In this document: one piece after another, positions 32,736 through 41,444 of the stretch | Layout of the letters: each line of letters starts with the position of its first letter | Numbering within the stretch: position 1 is the stretch's first letter | Assembly: GCF_011734195.1 (NCBI RefSeq) | Contig: NZ_JAANTH010000002.1 | Location: 992,001 to 1,056,000 of the forward strand | Reading direction: 5' to 3' | Length of the DNA: 64,000 nt | Source: Halobacterium sp. R2-5 | GTDB taxonomy: Archaea; Halobacteriota; Halobacteria; Halobacteriales; Halobacteriaceae | Made by a program: the position numbers and the translations under genes | The notes under the pieces: generated by a model | What the model was told of the DNA's origin: nothing | The model's database searches: none | The model's input: the letters and a program-made list of their open reading frames with translations, nothing else

Positions 32736-34220
32736 CTACGCCCTGTTGAACCGCTCGGCGATGAACGGCGTGAACAGCGACAGCGCCGCCAGCAGGAGGA
32801 TCCCCATCGCGAGCGGGCTGGTGTAGAAGATGTCCAGCGAGCCGCCCGAGAGCTGCAGCGACCGCCGGAGGTTGTTCTCCGCGATGGGTCCGAGAATCAA
32901 CCCCAGCACGATTGGCGCGAGCGGGTAGTCCTCCATGCGCAACACGAACCCGATGATGCCGGCGATGATCATCGTCCAGACGTCGATGACGTTGCCGTTC
33001 AGCGCGAACGAGCCGACGACACAGAGCACGATGATGACCGGCCAGAGGTACTCCGGCGGGAAGTTGATGACCCGCACCCAGAGGTGCGCGCCGAGCAGCC
33101 CCGCGACGAGGATGACGACGTACACGAGGAAGAACCCGACGAAGATGGAGAACACGAGCCCGGTCTCGTCCTCGAACAGCCCCGGCCCGGGGCGGATGCC
33201 GTGGACGAGCAGCGCGCCGATGAGGATGGCGGTCACGGAGTCCCCGGGGATGCCGAGGGTGAGCGTCGGCACGAGCGCGCCGCCCGTGCTCGCGTTGTTC
33301 CCCGCTTCGGCGGCGGCGACGCCGCGGACGTTCCCCTCGCCGAACGGCGGCTTCGCCTTGCTCGCCCAGCGCTTGGCCTCGTTGTACGTGACGAACGACG
33401 CGATGTCGCCGCCCGCGCCGGGCAGCGCGCCGACGAACGTCCCGATGAGGCTGGAGCTCACCGTGACGTTCCGGATCTCGTTCACGTCGCCGAACGAGGG
33501 GACGATGCTAGAGAGCTCCTGCTCGACGGAGATCTCGGAGATCCCCTCGCGGTAGCGGTTGAACGCCTCCGCGAGTCCGAACAGCCCGATCATCACGGCG
33601 ATGAACTGGATGCCGGAGGTCAGCGCCGGGACGCCGAACGAGAACCGCGGGTAGCCGGTCGTCGGGTCGATGCCGACGGTGGCGATGAGCATCCCGAGCA
33701 GCCCGGTTATCATGCCCTTCGTGATGGAGTCGCCGCTGACGTTCGCGATGATGGTGAGCCCGAAGAACGCGAGCGCGAAGTACTCCGGCGACCGGAACTC
33801 CAGCGCGAACTGCGCGATCTGCGGGGAGATGAACGTGATGAGGATGATGCTGATTGCGCCGCCGACGAACGACGCGAGCGTCGCGATGCCGATGGCGCGG
33901 CCCGCCTGCCCCTGCTGGGACAGCGGGAACCCGTCGAAGATGGTCGCCGCGGCGCTCGGCGTGCCGGGCGTCCGAATCAGGATGGCGGGAATCGACCCCG
34001 CGAACAGCGCGCCGCCGTAGATGCCGAGCAGGAGCATCATCCCCTCCGTGGGGTTCATCCCGAACGTGAACGAGACGAGCACGCCGACGGTCATCGTCGC
34101 GGTCATCCCGGGAATCGCGCCCATCACGATGCCGATGAACACGCCGAACACGATGAGCGCGAGCGGCAGCGGCTGGAAGACGAGCGCGGCGCCCTCGACG
34201 ATACCCGCGAAGATGTTCAT
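32736..34220 (-). CDS. Tripartite tricarboxylate transporter, large membrane subunit (TctA family)
   Basis: A 494-residue polytopic membrane protein with about 11-12 hydrophobic segments. PGMTATMTVGVLVSFTFGMNPTEGMMLLLGIYGGALF and GALPGAGGDIASFVTYNEAKR are the two TctA family signatures (Gly/Pro-rich re-entrant regions). It is the last gene of a tctC-tctB-tctA set on the minus strand. TTT systems import carboxylates (citrate and other di- and tricarboxylates, sugar acids, aromatic acids) using an ion gradient and an extracytoplasmic binding protein. Given the neighbouring sugar-acid enzymes, an aldonate or similar acid is a reasonable guess. Confidence 0.92.
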   Translation of the reverse strand: MNIFAGIVEGAALVFQPLPLALIVFGVFIGIVMGAIPGMTATMTVGVLVSFTFGMNPTEGMMLLLGIYGGALFAGSIPAILIRTPGTPSAAATIFDGFPLSQQGQAGRAIGIATLASFVGGAISIILITFISPQIAQFALEFRSPEYFALAFFGLTIIANVSGDSITKGMITGLLGMLIATVGIDPTTGYPRFSFGVPALTSGIQFIAVMIGLFGLAEAFNRYREGISEISVEQELSSIVPSFGDVNEIRNVTVSSSLIGTFVGALPGAGGDIASFVTYNEAKRWASKAKPPFGEGNVRGVAAAEAGNNASTGGALVPTLTLGIPGDSVTAILIGALLVHGIRPGPGLFEDETGLVFSIFVGFFLVYVVILVAGLLGAHLWVRVINFPPEYLWPVIIVLCVVGSFALNGNVIDVWTMIIAGIIGFVLRMEDYPLAPIVLGLILGPIAENNLRRSLQLSGGSLDIFYTSPLAMGILLLAALSLFTPFIAERFNRA

Positions 34221-34248
34221 CGCGGCACCTCCGCGCGGAGGCGCGGCG

Positions 34249-34752
34249 TCACGCGAGTCCCACCCCGGTGAGTAGCCCGGGTAGCAGCCGGCTGATCGGG
34301 AGAATCGCGCTCTCTGGGAGGGGGACGCGCAGGAACTGCACGAAGATGTAGTAGAGCGCGATGGCGACGCCGATGGACACGGGTATCGACGTCCGGAACC
34401 CGTCGACGCCCGAGAAGTGCATACTCAGGAGGAGAAAGACGACGGTGCCGGCGAGGAAGCCGAAGTACGGCATCGTGAGCACGTAGCCGACGACGAGCGC
34501 GGCGGCGACGGCGACGGTCTTCACGGTCGACCGCGAGATCTCCACCGTGCGCGGTTCACCCTTCCGCGTCGCTTTCACCAACTGGACGAGCGCGAACACC
34601 GACATCAGGCCGACGATGACTCGCGGGAAGAACGCGGGCCCGGTCGCGCCGTAGCCGGCGGGGAAGTCCGTCGTGAGGTAGAAGGTGGCGGCGGTCAGCA
34701 CGAAGACGAGCCCGCTGGCGACCTTGTCGGTATGGCTGAGCTTGAGGGTCAT
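34249..34752 (-). CDS. Tripartite tricarboxylate transporter, small membrane subunit (TctB family)
   Basis: A 167-residue protein with four predicted transmembrane helices (about 12-30, 38-58, 76-108 split by a short loop, and 120-140). The N-terminus DKVASGLVFVLTAATFYLTT is family-like. TctB is poorly conserved in sequence; the identification depends on size, topology and its place between tctC (48 bp gap) and tctA (28 bp gap). Confidence 0.85.
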   Translation of the reverse strand: MTLKLSHTDKVASGLVFVLTAATFYLTTDFPAGYGATGPAFFPRVIVGLMSVFALVQLVKATRKGEPRTVEISRSTVKTVAVAAALVVGYVLTMPYFGFLAGTVVFLLLSMHFSGVDGFRTSIPVSIGVAIALYYIFVQFLRVPLPESAILPISRLLPGLLTGVGLA

Positions 34753-34800
34753 GTGGAGTTCATTGGAAAGATGGGGGAGATTTGCGGCGGTTCGACGGGG

Positions 34801-35802
34801 TCAGACGTCGACGTTGTCCGTAATCTCGTCGAAGCTCTCGTAGGACTGCTGCATGAAGTCCCCGAACTCCTCGATGTCGCGGTGGACGAGGCCGAAGCCG
34901 CTCTCCTGCATCCACGACTGGAAGTCGTCGGACTCGTACACGTCGTAGTAGCCCTCGTACAGCTGGTCGATGACGTCGTCGGGCGTGTCGTTCGGGACGC
35001 CGAGGCCGCGCCACGCGCCCATGGTGAAGTCGACGTCCTGCTCCTGGAGCGTCGGGACGTCGGGCATGATGTCGACGCGCTCCTCGCCGAAGACGGCCAG
35101 CGTCGTCAGCGGGCCGTCCTCGACCTGCCCGAGCACCTCGGGGGCGCTCGACGTCGTCGCTTCGACCTCGCCGTTGACGACGGCCTGCGTCGCCGGGGCG
35201 CCGCCGTCGTAGCCGACGTGTTCGAGTTCGATGCCGGCTTCCTGGGCGAACCCGACGGCCGACAGGTGCCAGATGCCGCCCGGACCGGAGTTCGAGACGC
35301 TGATCTCGCCGGGGTTGTCGTTCGCGTAGTCGATGAACTCCCCGAGGGTGCTGTAGGGGGCGTCCTCGTGGACGGTGAGCGCCGCCGGGTCGAAGTTGTA
35401 CTGCATCACGGGCTTGACGTCCTCGTGGTTCACGTCGGCGATGCCGAGGTGCGAGATGGTGGTGATCTCGACCGTGAGTACGCCGACCGTGTAGCCGTCG
35501 GGTTCCGCGTTCGCGATGGCGTTGAACCCGACGCTGCCGGTGCCGCCCGTCTGGTTCTCGACGTACGCGTCGACGTCCCAGGTTTCGCTGAGCCCGCTGG
35601 CCAGCTGCCGTCCCGTCTGGTCCGTCCCGCCGCCTTCGGCCCACGGACAGATCATCCGGATGTCCTCGTTGGGGAAGTTCTGGCTGCCGCCACCGCCGCC
35701 GGACAGCGAGTTACAGCCGGCGAGTCCGGCCATGGTGACTGCCGATCCTGCGCCCGCTGCTTTCACGAAATCGCGCCTGCTTAACACGGTATCTCTTACC
35801 AT
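34801..35802 (-). CDS. Tripartite tricarboxylate transporter substrate-binding protein (TctC family)
   Basis: A 333-residue exported binding protein. LSRRDFVKAAGAGSAVTMAGLAGC is a twin-arginine lipoprotein signal with lipid-attachment Cys30, followed by a Gly-rich linker. The mature part shows TctC/Bug landmarks: IRMICPWAEGGGTDQTGRQLA, VENQTGGTGSVGFNAIANAEPDGYTVG and TMGAWRGLGVPNDTP. It captures the carboxylate outside the membrane and delivers it to TctAB. The UspA gene at 35935 is divergent from it across 132 bp, a linkage seen for other binding-protein-dependent secondary transporters. Confidence 0.92.
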   Translation of the reverse strand: MVRDTVLSRRDFVKAAGAGSAVTMAGLAGCNSLSGGGGGSQNFPNEDIRMICPWAEGGGTDQTGRQLASGLSETWDVDAYVENQTGGTGSVGFNAIANAEPDGYTVGVLTVEITTISHLGIADVNHEDVKPVMQYNFDPAALTVHEDAPYSTLGEFIDYANDNPGEISVSNSGPGGIWHLSAVGFAQEAGIELEHVGYDGGAPATQAVVNGEVEATTSSAPEVLGQVEDGPLTTLAVFGEERVDIMPDVPTLQEQDVDFTMGAWRGLGVPNDTPDDVIDQLYEGYYDVYESDDFQSWMQESGFGLVHRDIEEFGDFMQQSYESFDEITDNVDV

Positions 35803-35934
35803 ACGAGACTTCGATTCACACTAATGTTAATTAAGCTTTTCCCACATCCGAGTCGGGGCCGCTACCGGTCGATTCGGGACGAAGCCGGAATTTCGTACAA
35901 ACGATTTATGGTCGGATGGCGTGAATCGGGGGGT

Positions 35935-36378
35935 ATGCCAGTCGTCGTAGCCATCGACCGCTCCGACAGCGTCGAGAACCTCGTCGCGGAGGCGGCGAAG
36001 CTGAGCGACCGCTTCGACACCGAGCTCCACGTCGTCCACGTGGCCGGCCAGTACGAGACCACCGAGCGCGTGCGCCTGGAAGCCATCGACGGGTCCACAG
36101 ACCCCGTGGAGATGGACGACGAGGAACGCGCCCGGACGCACGCGGAGAGCGTCGCCGCCGCGGTCACGGACTCGTTCACGCCCGTCGGCCTCGTCGGCTA
36201 CCCGGAGAACGAGATTCTCCGCTACGCCGACGAACACGACGCGGAGTACATCGTCATCGGCGGCCGGAAGCGCTCGCCGATCGGGAAAGCCCTCTTCGGG
36301 AGCACCGCCCAGGCCATCCTGCTGGACGCCGACCGTCCCATCGTGACGGTCCCGCCGGTCGGGGACGCCGAGGACTGA
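35935..36378 (+). CDS. Universal stress protein UspA (transporter-linked)
   Basis: A 147-residue UspA protein: MPVVVAIDRSDSVENLVAEA at the start, and IVIGGRKRSPIGKALFGSTAQ as the C-terminal nucleotide motif, with Lys where the second Gly of GxxG is usual. TATA-like CGATTTATG (35902-35910) lies 25-33 nt upstream, giving a leaderless start at 35935 and arguing against longer versions. It is divergent from the TctC gene. In Halomonas, TeaD (a UspA) regulates the TeaABC TRAP transporter; a similar role here is inferred from position only. Confidence 0.88.
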   Translation: MPVVVAIDRSDSVENLVAEAAKLSDRFDTELHVVHVAGQYETTERVRLEAIDGSTDPVEMDDEERARTHAESVAAAVTDSFTPVGLVGYPENEILRYADEHDAEYIVIGGRKRSPIGKALFGSTAQAILLDADRPIVTVPPVGDAED

Positions 36379-36440
36379 CCCCCAACTACTTGTGGAGTTC
36401 CACCAATGACTAGGCGAACGCGCCCCCCGGAGAGACACCC

Positions 36441-37469
36441 ATGAGAGCTATCGTCCAGACCGGAACGAGGGAAGTCGAGGTACAGCAGCGCGACAAGCCG
36501 ACGCCGGACGCCGACCAGGTGCTCGTCGAGGTGCACAGCGCGGGCCTCTGCGGCAGCGACGCCCACGCCTACACGTACGAGGACGGCTACAAGTGGATTC
36601 CAATCCCGCGCGTCATGGGCCACGAGTACGCCGGCACCGTCGTCGAAGTCGGCGACGGCGTCACCGGGCTCTCGGTCGGCGACAACGTCGTCGAGGAGCC
36701 GATTCACAGCTGCGGCGAGTGCTTCCAGTGCAAGAACGGCCAGCCGAACGTCTGCCAGAACTTCTCCATCACGGGCATGCACCGCGACGGCGCGTACGCG
36801 GAGTACGTCGCCGTCGACGCGTCGTCCGTCCACCGCATCCCGGACTCGGTCCCGCTCGAACACGCGGCCATCACGGAACCGACGAGCATCGCGACCCGCG
36901 CCGTGTTCACGCAGTCCTCGGTGACCCCCGGGGACAACGTTCTCGTCGAGGGCCCGGGCCCGATTGGCGTCCTGACCGCCGTCGTCGCCGACTCGATGGG
37001 CGCGAACGTCCTCGTCTCCGGGCTCGAAGCGGACACGCGGTACCGCCTCCCCCTCCTGGCGGACATCGGTGTCGACACCGTCAACGTCCAAGACGGGGAC
37101 CTCGACGACCGCCGCGAGGCGTTCACGGACGGCATCGGCTTCGACGCGGTCTTCGACACGACCGGCCACCAGTCCGGCGTCGAGATGGCCGTCGACCACG
37201 TCCGGAAGGGCGGCGAGGTAGTCGTCGTCGGCCTCCCCGGAGCGCCCAGCGAGGTGTTCATGACGCCCGTCGTCCGCGGCGAAATCACCGTCCAGACGTC
37301 GTACGGCTCCGCGTGGCGGAACTTCGAGCAGGCAATTCGCCTGATGGAGAACGGCGCCGTCGACGTCGACGCCATCGTCGACCGCTCCTACAGCGTCGAC
37401 GACCCGACCGCCGCCTTCGAGGGGTTCCTGAACTCCGAGACCTGCAAGCCCGTGTTCACGTTCGCCTAG
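36441..37469 (+). CDS. Zinc-dependent alcohol/polyol dehydrogenase (MDR family)
   Basis: A 342-residue medium-chain dehydrogenase. Catalytic zinc ligands are in AGLCGSDAHAY (Cys) and MGHEYAG (His-Glu). The structural zinc site is complete in HSCGECFQCKNGQPNVC (four Cys). VEGPGPIGVLTAVVADSMGA is the NAD(P) loop. It resembles threonine, sorbitol or sugar dehydrogenases of COG1063. The surrounding genes suggest oxidation of a sugar or sugar alcohol. Its 3' end overlaps the convergent aldo-keto reductase by 4 bp. Confidence 0.9.
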   Translation: MRAIVQTGTREVEVQQRDKPTPDADQVLVEVHSAGLCGSDAHAYTYEDGYKWIPIPRVMGHEYAGTVVEVGDGVTGLSVGDNVVEEPIHSCGECFQCKNGQPNVCQNFSITGMHRDGAYAEYVAVDASSVHRIPDSVPLEHAAITEPTSIATRAVFTQSSVTPGDNVLVEGPGPIGVLTAVVADSMGANVLVSGLEADTRYRLPLLADIGVDTVNVQDGDLDDRREAFTDGIGFDAVFDTTGHQSGVEMAVDHVRKGGEVVVVGLPGAPSEVFMTPVVRGEITVQTSYGSAWRNFEQAIRLMENGAVDVDAIVDRSYSVDDPTAAFEGFLNSETCKPVFTFA

Positions 37470-38278
37470 TTCCGCCAGCGCGCGTACTCGCGGTCGATGA
37501 TGCGGTGCTCGCGCTCGATGCCGTCGATTCTCTCGACGTCTTCGCCGTCGAGGTCGAGGTCGCGGGCCGCGAGGTTGTCCCGCATGTGCGCCTCGCTGGA
37601 CGCCTTCGGGATGGCAGCGACGTTCTCCTTGGAGAGCAGCCACGCCAGCGACACCTGCGCGGGCGAGGCGTCGTGCTTCTCCGCGACCGCCTGAACCTCC
37701 GGCACGTCGAAGACCTCGCCCTGCGCGAGCGGGCAGAACGCGACGACCCAGTGGTCGTGCTCGCGGGCGTACTCGCGGAGCTCCTCCTGCTGGAGGAGCG
37801 GGTGGCACTCGATCTGGTTCGCGGCGATCGGCGCGTCCAGCACCTCGCGGGCGGTGTCCAGCGTCTCCGGCTCGAAGTTCGAGACGCCGACGTGCTCGAT
37901 CTTCCCGTCGTCGTAGAGCTCCTGGAACGCCCCCAGCGTCGTCTCCGGGTCGTACGGGTCGGCGGGCCAGTGGACGTACAGGAGGTCGACGTAGTCCGTC
38001 CGCAGCCTGTCGAGGCTGCCGTCGACCATCGAGAGCACGTCCTCGCGCTCCGGCACGGGCGAGTCCGGGTGGGCGACCTTCGTCGCGAGGAACACGTCGT
38101 CGCGGTCGACGCTCGCGGCCTCCAGGCCGGCGCCGACGTACTGCTCGTTGTCGTACGCCTCCGCGGTGTCGACGTGCCGGTAGCCCGCTTCGAGCGCCGT
38201 TCTCACGTTGTCCTCCCACTGGTCCTTGTCGGTGTCCGAGTAGGTGCCGAGCCCGACACGCGGGATGTTGACAGTCAT
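37466..38278 (-). CDS. Aldo/keto reductase 2 (short, 2,5-diketo-gluconate reductase-like)
   Basis: A 270-residue AKR protein starting MTVNIPRVGLGTYSD. Tetrad: Asp and Tyr in HVDTAEAYDNE, Lys in FLATKVAHPD, and His in LLYVHWPADPYDP. The cofactor end reads VAAIPKASSEAHMRDNLAA. The length and the VGLGTY...EHVGVSNF pattern fit AKR family 5, which includes 2,5-diketo-D-gluconate reductases and general aldehyde reductases. It is followed on the same strand (upstream) by AKR 3 with 60 bp between. Substrate unknown. Confidence 0.88.
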   Translation of the reverse strand: MTVNIPRVGLGTYSDTDKDQWEDNVRTALEAGYRHVDTAEAYDNEQYVGAGLEAASVDRDDVFLATKVAHPDSPVPEREDVLSMVDGSLDRLRTDYVDLLYVHWPADPYDPETTLGAFQELYDDGKIEHVGVSNFEPETLDTAREVLDAPIAANQIECHPLLQQEELREYAREHDHWVVAFCPLAQGEVFDVPEVQAVAEKHDASPAQVSLAWLLSKENVAAIPKASSEAHMRDNLAARDLDLDGEDVERIDGIEREHRIIDREYARWRN

Positions 38279-38338
38279 ACTACCAGTCGCGGCGGCGGTT
38301 CTGTTAAGTGTAGCGGTGAGCGCGGCGCTGGCGGGCGC

Positions 38339-39331
38339 TCAGTTGTACCGGGAGTCGGACTGCCACGGGTCCGGGTTCGGGCCGAGCGCTTCCTTCAGGT
38401 CCGCGGTCGCGTCGTCGAGGTCGGCCAGCAGGTCCTCGGAGAGCGAGACGTCCGCGGCCGCCGCGTTCGCCCGCGCGTGCTCCGGCGAACTCGCGCCCGC
38501 GAGCACGGCGGTCACACCCGGCTGGTGGAGCGGCCACGCGAGCGCCACCTCGACCATGTCGCGGTCGTACTCCGCGCAGAGGTCCCGGATTCGCTCGACC
38601 GCCGCGAACGTCTCCGCCTCGGCGCCAGCCTCGCCGTGGCGCGCCCCCGGGCGGTCCCCCGAGAAGTGCCGCGTCCGCATCCGGCCCGTCGGGTACTCCT
38701 CGATCGACTCGTACTCGCCGGTGAGCAGGCCCTGCGCGAGCGGGCTGTACGCGACCAGGTCCACGTCCTCGTCCCGAGAGGCGTCCGCGACCCCGTACTC
38801 GATGGCGCGCCACAGGAGGTTGTACGGCACCTGATTCGCCTCCACGCGGCCCTCCGCGAGGGTCGCGTCGAGGTCTGCCGGCCCCGTGTTCGAGACGGCC
38901 GGCACCCGGATTTTCCCCTCCTCCTGCAGTTCCTTCATCGCGCGCATCGTCTCCGAAACCGGAATCTCGGGGTGCTGGTAGTGAACGTAGTAGACGTCCA
39001 CGTAGTCCGTGCCGAGCCTGTCGAGGCTCGCCTCGCAGGCCGCCTTCAGGTCGTCGTACGCGAGGTTGTCCTGCCACACCTTGCTCGCGACCACGACGTC
39101 GTCGCGGTCGAGGCCGTCGAGGGCCTCCCCCAGCACTTCCTCGGAGTAGCCGTCGCCGTACGCCTCCGCCGTGTCGAAGAACGTGACGCCGCTGTCGTAC
39201 GCCTCGTGGATGGTCTCGATGGCCTGGTCCTCGTCGGTCTTCTCCCAGTCGGAGCCGCCGCTGATGTTCCAGAGTCCGAGGCCGACGCGGCTCACCTCTA
39301 CGTCCGTCTGTCCGAGCGTCTCGTACTGCAT
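38339..39331 (-). CDS. Aldo/keto reductase 3
   Basis: A 330-residue AKR protein starting MQYETLGQTDVEVSRVGLGLWNISGG. Tetrad: Asp and Tyr in FFDTAEAYGDGYSEE, Lys in VVASKVWQD, and His in YVHYQHPEIPVSE. AVLAGASSPEHARANAAA is the NADPH-binding end. It resembles the YhdN/general stress protein 69 type. An in-frame GTG at 39355 is possible, but the ATG at 39331 matches the family start. Clustered with AKR 2 and the zinc dehydrogenase; the pathway role is unknown. Confidence 0.88.
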   Translation of the reverse strand: MQYETLGQTDVEVSRVGLGLWNISGGSDWEKTDEDQAIETIHEAYDSGVTFFDTAEAYGDGYSEEVLGEALDGLDRDDVVVASKVWQDNLAYDDLKAACEASLDRLGTDYVDVYYVHYQHPEIPVSETMRAMKELQEEGKIRVPAVSNTGPADLDATLAEGRVEANQVPYNLLWRAIEYGVADASRDEDVDLVAYSPLAQGLLTGEYESIEEYPTGRMRTRHFSGDRPGARHGEAGAEAETFAAVERIRDLCAEYDRDMVEVALAWPLHQPGVTAVLAGASSPEHARANAAAADVSLSEDLLADLDDATADLKEALGPNPDPWQSDSRYN

Positions 39332-39377
39332 CGCCCGGTACTTGTCAATCGTCACCGATTAACGTTCGGGTGGGTTC

Positions 39378-40448
39378 TTACAGCGGCTCGTCGCCGTCGA
39401 TGATGCGCTCGGCCCGGGACGCCAGCCCCGGGACGCGCTCCTCCATCGCGGGGTACATCGGGTCGTCGGCGTTCCCCGTGAGGTAGCGCCGGAAGAACAT
39501 CTCCCCGAGTCCGGCGAGCTTGTAGACGGCGAGCGCGCGGTAGAAGCGCTCGTGCTCGAACGTCAGTCCCGTCTGGGACTCCCAGCGCTCGACGAGGTCG
39601 GTTCTGGTGGGGTAGCCCTCGCGCTCCATGAACCGCGTGACGAGCTCCGGAATCTCCGGGTCGGGGTCCTTGGGGTCCCGCCAGTAGCTCAGCATCCACC
39701 CGAGGTCCGCGCGCGGGTCGCCGAGCGTCGCCATCTCCCAGTCGAAGACGGCCGCGATCTCGGGGTCGTCGGCGGGCGAGAACATGACGTTGTCGAGCTT
39801 GTAGTCGCCGTGGACCATCGCGTGCGGGTGGTCCTCGGGGCAGTGCTCGACGAGCCAGTCGCCGACCCTGTCGAGCGCCGGGACCTCGCGCTCCTCGGCG
39901 GTGACCTCGAACGCCCACTCGAGCTGTTCGCGCCACCGCTCCACTTGCCGGGTCGTGTACCCCGCCGGTCGGCCGAGTTCGCCGAGCCCGACCGCCTCGT
40001 AGTCCACTTCGTGAATCGCGACGAGCGTGTCCACGAACTCCTCGCCGAGCGTCCGCCGCCGCTCGGGCGTCGCGAACCGCTCGGGCTCGTCCTCGCGGAG
40101 CACGTCGCCGCGCTCGCGCTCCATCACGTAGAAGTCGCTCCCGATGACGGAGTGGTCCTCGCAGGCCGCCACTGTCGCCGGCACCGGAACGTCCGTGTCC
40201 TGTAGCGCGTCGATAACGCGGTACTCGCGCAACACGTCGTGGGCCGTGTCAGCCGTCTCCCCGGGCGGCGGCCGCCGCACCACCAGCCGCCGGTCGCCCC
40301 ACTCCGCGAACAGCGTCTCGTTCGAGTGCCCCTCCGCGTGCCGTTCGACGTCGAACGTCGCCGCGTCGCCCAGTTCCTCGCGGAAGTACGCCGCCAGAGC
40401 GTCCTCGTCGACGAGGCGCGCGAAGTACTCCGGACTGTCTTCGCCCAT
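39378..40448 (-). CDS. ACAD10/LvaA-like phosphotransferase (APH-fold acyl-CoA kinase candidate)
   Basis: A 356-residue aminoglycoside-phosphotransferase-fold protein. FDVERHAEGHSNETLFAEWG is the nucleotide loop, VRRPPPGE the ATP-anchoring strand, AMVHGDYKLDNVMFSP the catalytic loop with its Asp/Asn, and VFDWEMATLGDPRADLGWML the metal-binding Asp motif. Within the APH fold it belongs to the group fused to acyl-CoA dehydrogenase in human ACAD10/11 and found as LvaA in Pseudomonas, where it phosphorylates 4-hydroxyacyl-CoA. It is divergent from an SDR and an ACAD10/11-like dehydrogenase, the expected partners. Confidence 0.85.
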   Translation of the reverse strand: MGEDSPEYFARLVDEDALAAYFREELGDAATFDVERHAEGHSNETLFAEWGDRRLVVRRPPPGETADTAHDVLREYRVIDALQDTDVPVPATVAACEDHSVIGSDFYVMERERGDVLREDEPERFATPERRRTLGEEFVDTLVAIHEVDYEAVGLGELGRPAGYTTRQVERWREQLEWAFEVTAEEREVPALDRVGDWLVEHCPEDHPHAMVHGDYKLDNVMFSPADDPEIAAVFDWEMATLGDPRADLGWMLSYWRDPKDPDPEIPELVTRFMEREGYPTRTDLVERWESQTGLTFEHERFYRALAVYKLAGLGEMFFRRYLTGNADDPMYPAMEERVPGLASRAERIIDGDEPL

Positions 40449-40537
40449 ACGCCCCGTTCGCACCCACCGCCCGAATAACTACGGGTCGTGCCGACGCGGA
40501 CCACAGTCTGATGTGGGTGCCCGCTGAACGTCCGGGC

Positions 40538-41323
40538 ATGACGCAGTTCGACGACATCGGAGACCTGTTCTCGCTGCACGGCCGGACCGCACTCGTCACG
40601 GGCGGCACGCGCGGCATCGGGAAGGCAATCTCTCGCGGGCTCGCCGCCGCCGGCGCGGACGTGGTGCCCGTCTCGCGGACCGAGGAAGACGTCGAGGCCG
40701 CCGTCGAGGACGTCCGCGAACTCGGCGCGACGTCGCTGGTCCAGCCGCTCGACGTGACCGACGAGGCGGCCGTTCGCGAGACCGTCGAGCGCGTCGCGGA
40801 CGAACTCGGCGGCGTCGACGTGCTCGTGAACAACGCCGGCATCAACCCCGGGCACGCGCTCGGCGCGCCCGGGGACGTCGGCCTCGACGGGTTCGACGAC
40901 ACCGTGGACGTGAACCTCCGCGGCGCGTTCGCGTGCACGAGCGCCGCCAGCGAGCACCTGGAGGCCTCCGAGTACGGCGCCGTCGTCAACGTCGCGAGCG
41001 TCGGCGGCGTCGTCGGCCTGCCGCGCCAGCACCCCTACGTCGCCACCAAGCACGGCCTCGTCGGCCTGACCAAGAGCATGGCTCTCGACTGGGCGCCGGG
41101 CGTCCGCGTGAACGCGCTCGCGCCCGGCTACGTCGCCACCGACCTCACCGCGGAGCTCCGCGACGACGAGGACCTCCGGCAGTCGATTCTCGACCGAACG
41201 CCCCTGGACCGGTTCGCCGACCCCGAGGAGATCGCCGGGCCCGCGGTGTTCCTCGCGAGTCCCGCGGCGTCGTTCGTCACCGGCGAAGTCCTCGCCGCGG
41301 ACGGCGGCTGGACCGCCCGGTAG
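40538..41323 (+). CDS. SDR-family oxidoreductase D (LvaD-position partner)
   Basis: A 261-residue classical SDR: VTGGTRGIGKAIS, VLVNNAGINPGHALG, VVNVASVGGVVGLPRQHPY with catalytic Ser, YVATK (Tyr/Lys), VRVNALAPGYVATDL and VLAADGGWTAR. The ATG at 40538 (MTQFDDIGDLFSLHG) is favoured; an upstream ATG at 40511 is possible. It sits between the acyl-CoA kinase-like gene (divergent) and an ACAD-like dehydrogenase. In the Pseudomonas levulinate pathway an SDR (LvaD) reduces a 4-ketoacyl-CoA to the 4-hydroxyacyl-CoA; this gene could do the equivalent (inferred). Confidence 0.87.
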   Translation: MTQFDDIGDLFSLHGRTALVTGGTRGIGKAISRGLAAAGADVVPVSRTEEDVEAAVEDVRELGATSLVQPLDVTDEAAVRETVERVADELGGVDVLVNNAGINPGHALGAPGDVGLDGFDDTVDVNLRGAFACTSAASEHLEASEYGAVVNVASVGGVVGLPRQHPYVATKHGLVGLTKSMALDWAPGVRVNALAPGYVATDLTAELRDDEDLRQSILDRTPLDRFADPEEIAGPAVFLASPAASFVTGEVLAADGGWTAR

Positions 41324-41444
41324 GGGTCCGGAAGTCGTCGCCCGCGCGAATATTTATGGGCCGGGCCGGCGCAGTTGGAGGCACAGTGCTCGTCGACGCC
41401 GCGCGGCCCCAGCGCTCCGCCGCGGGCGCGAGCACGGCGACACT

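Noticed and set aside
37466-39331. Tandem aldo-keto reductases as a recent duplication
   Set aside because: The two proteins belong to clearly different AKR subgroups (270 and 330 residues, different N-terminal and catalytic contexts), so adjacency is not recent duplication.
36593-39403. 936-codon plus-strand open frame
   Set aside because: It overlaps a zinc alcohol dehydrogenase and two aldo-keto reductases with complete catalytic motifs; its own product is low-complexity and Arg-rich.
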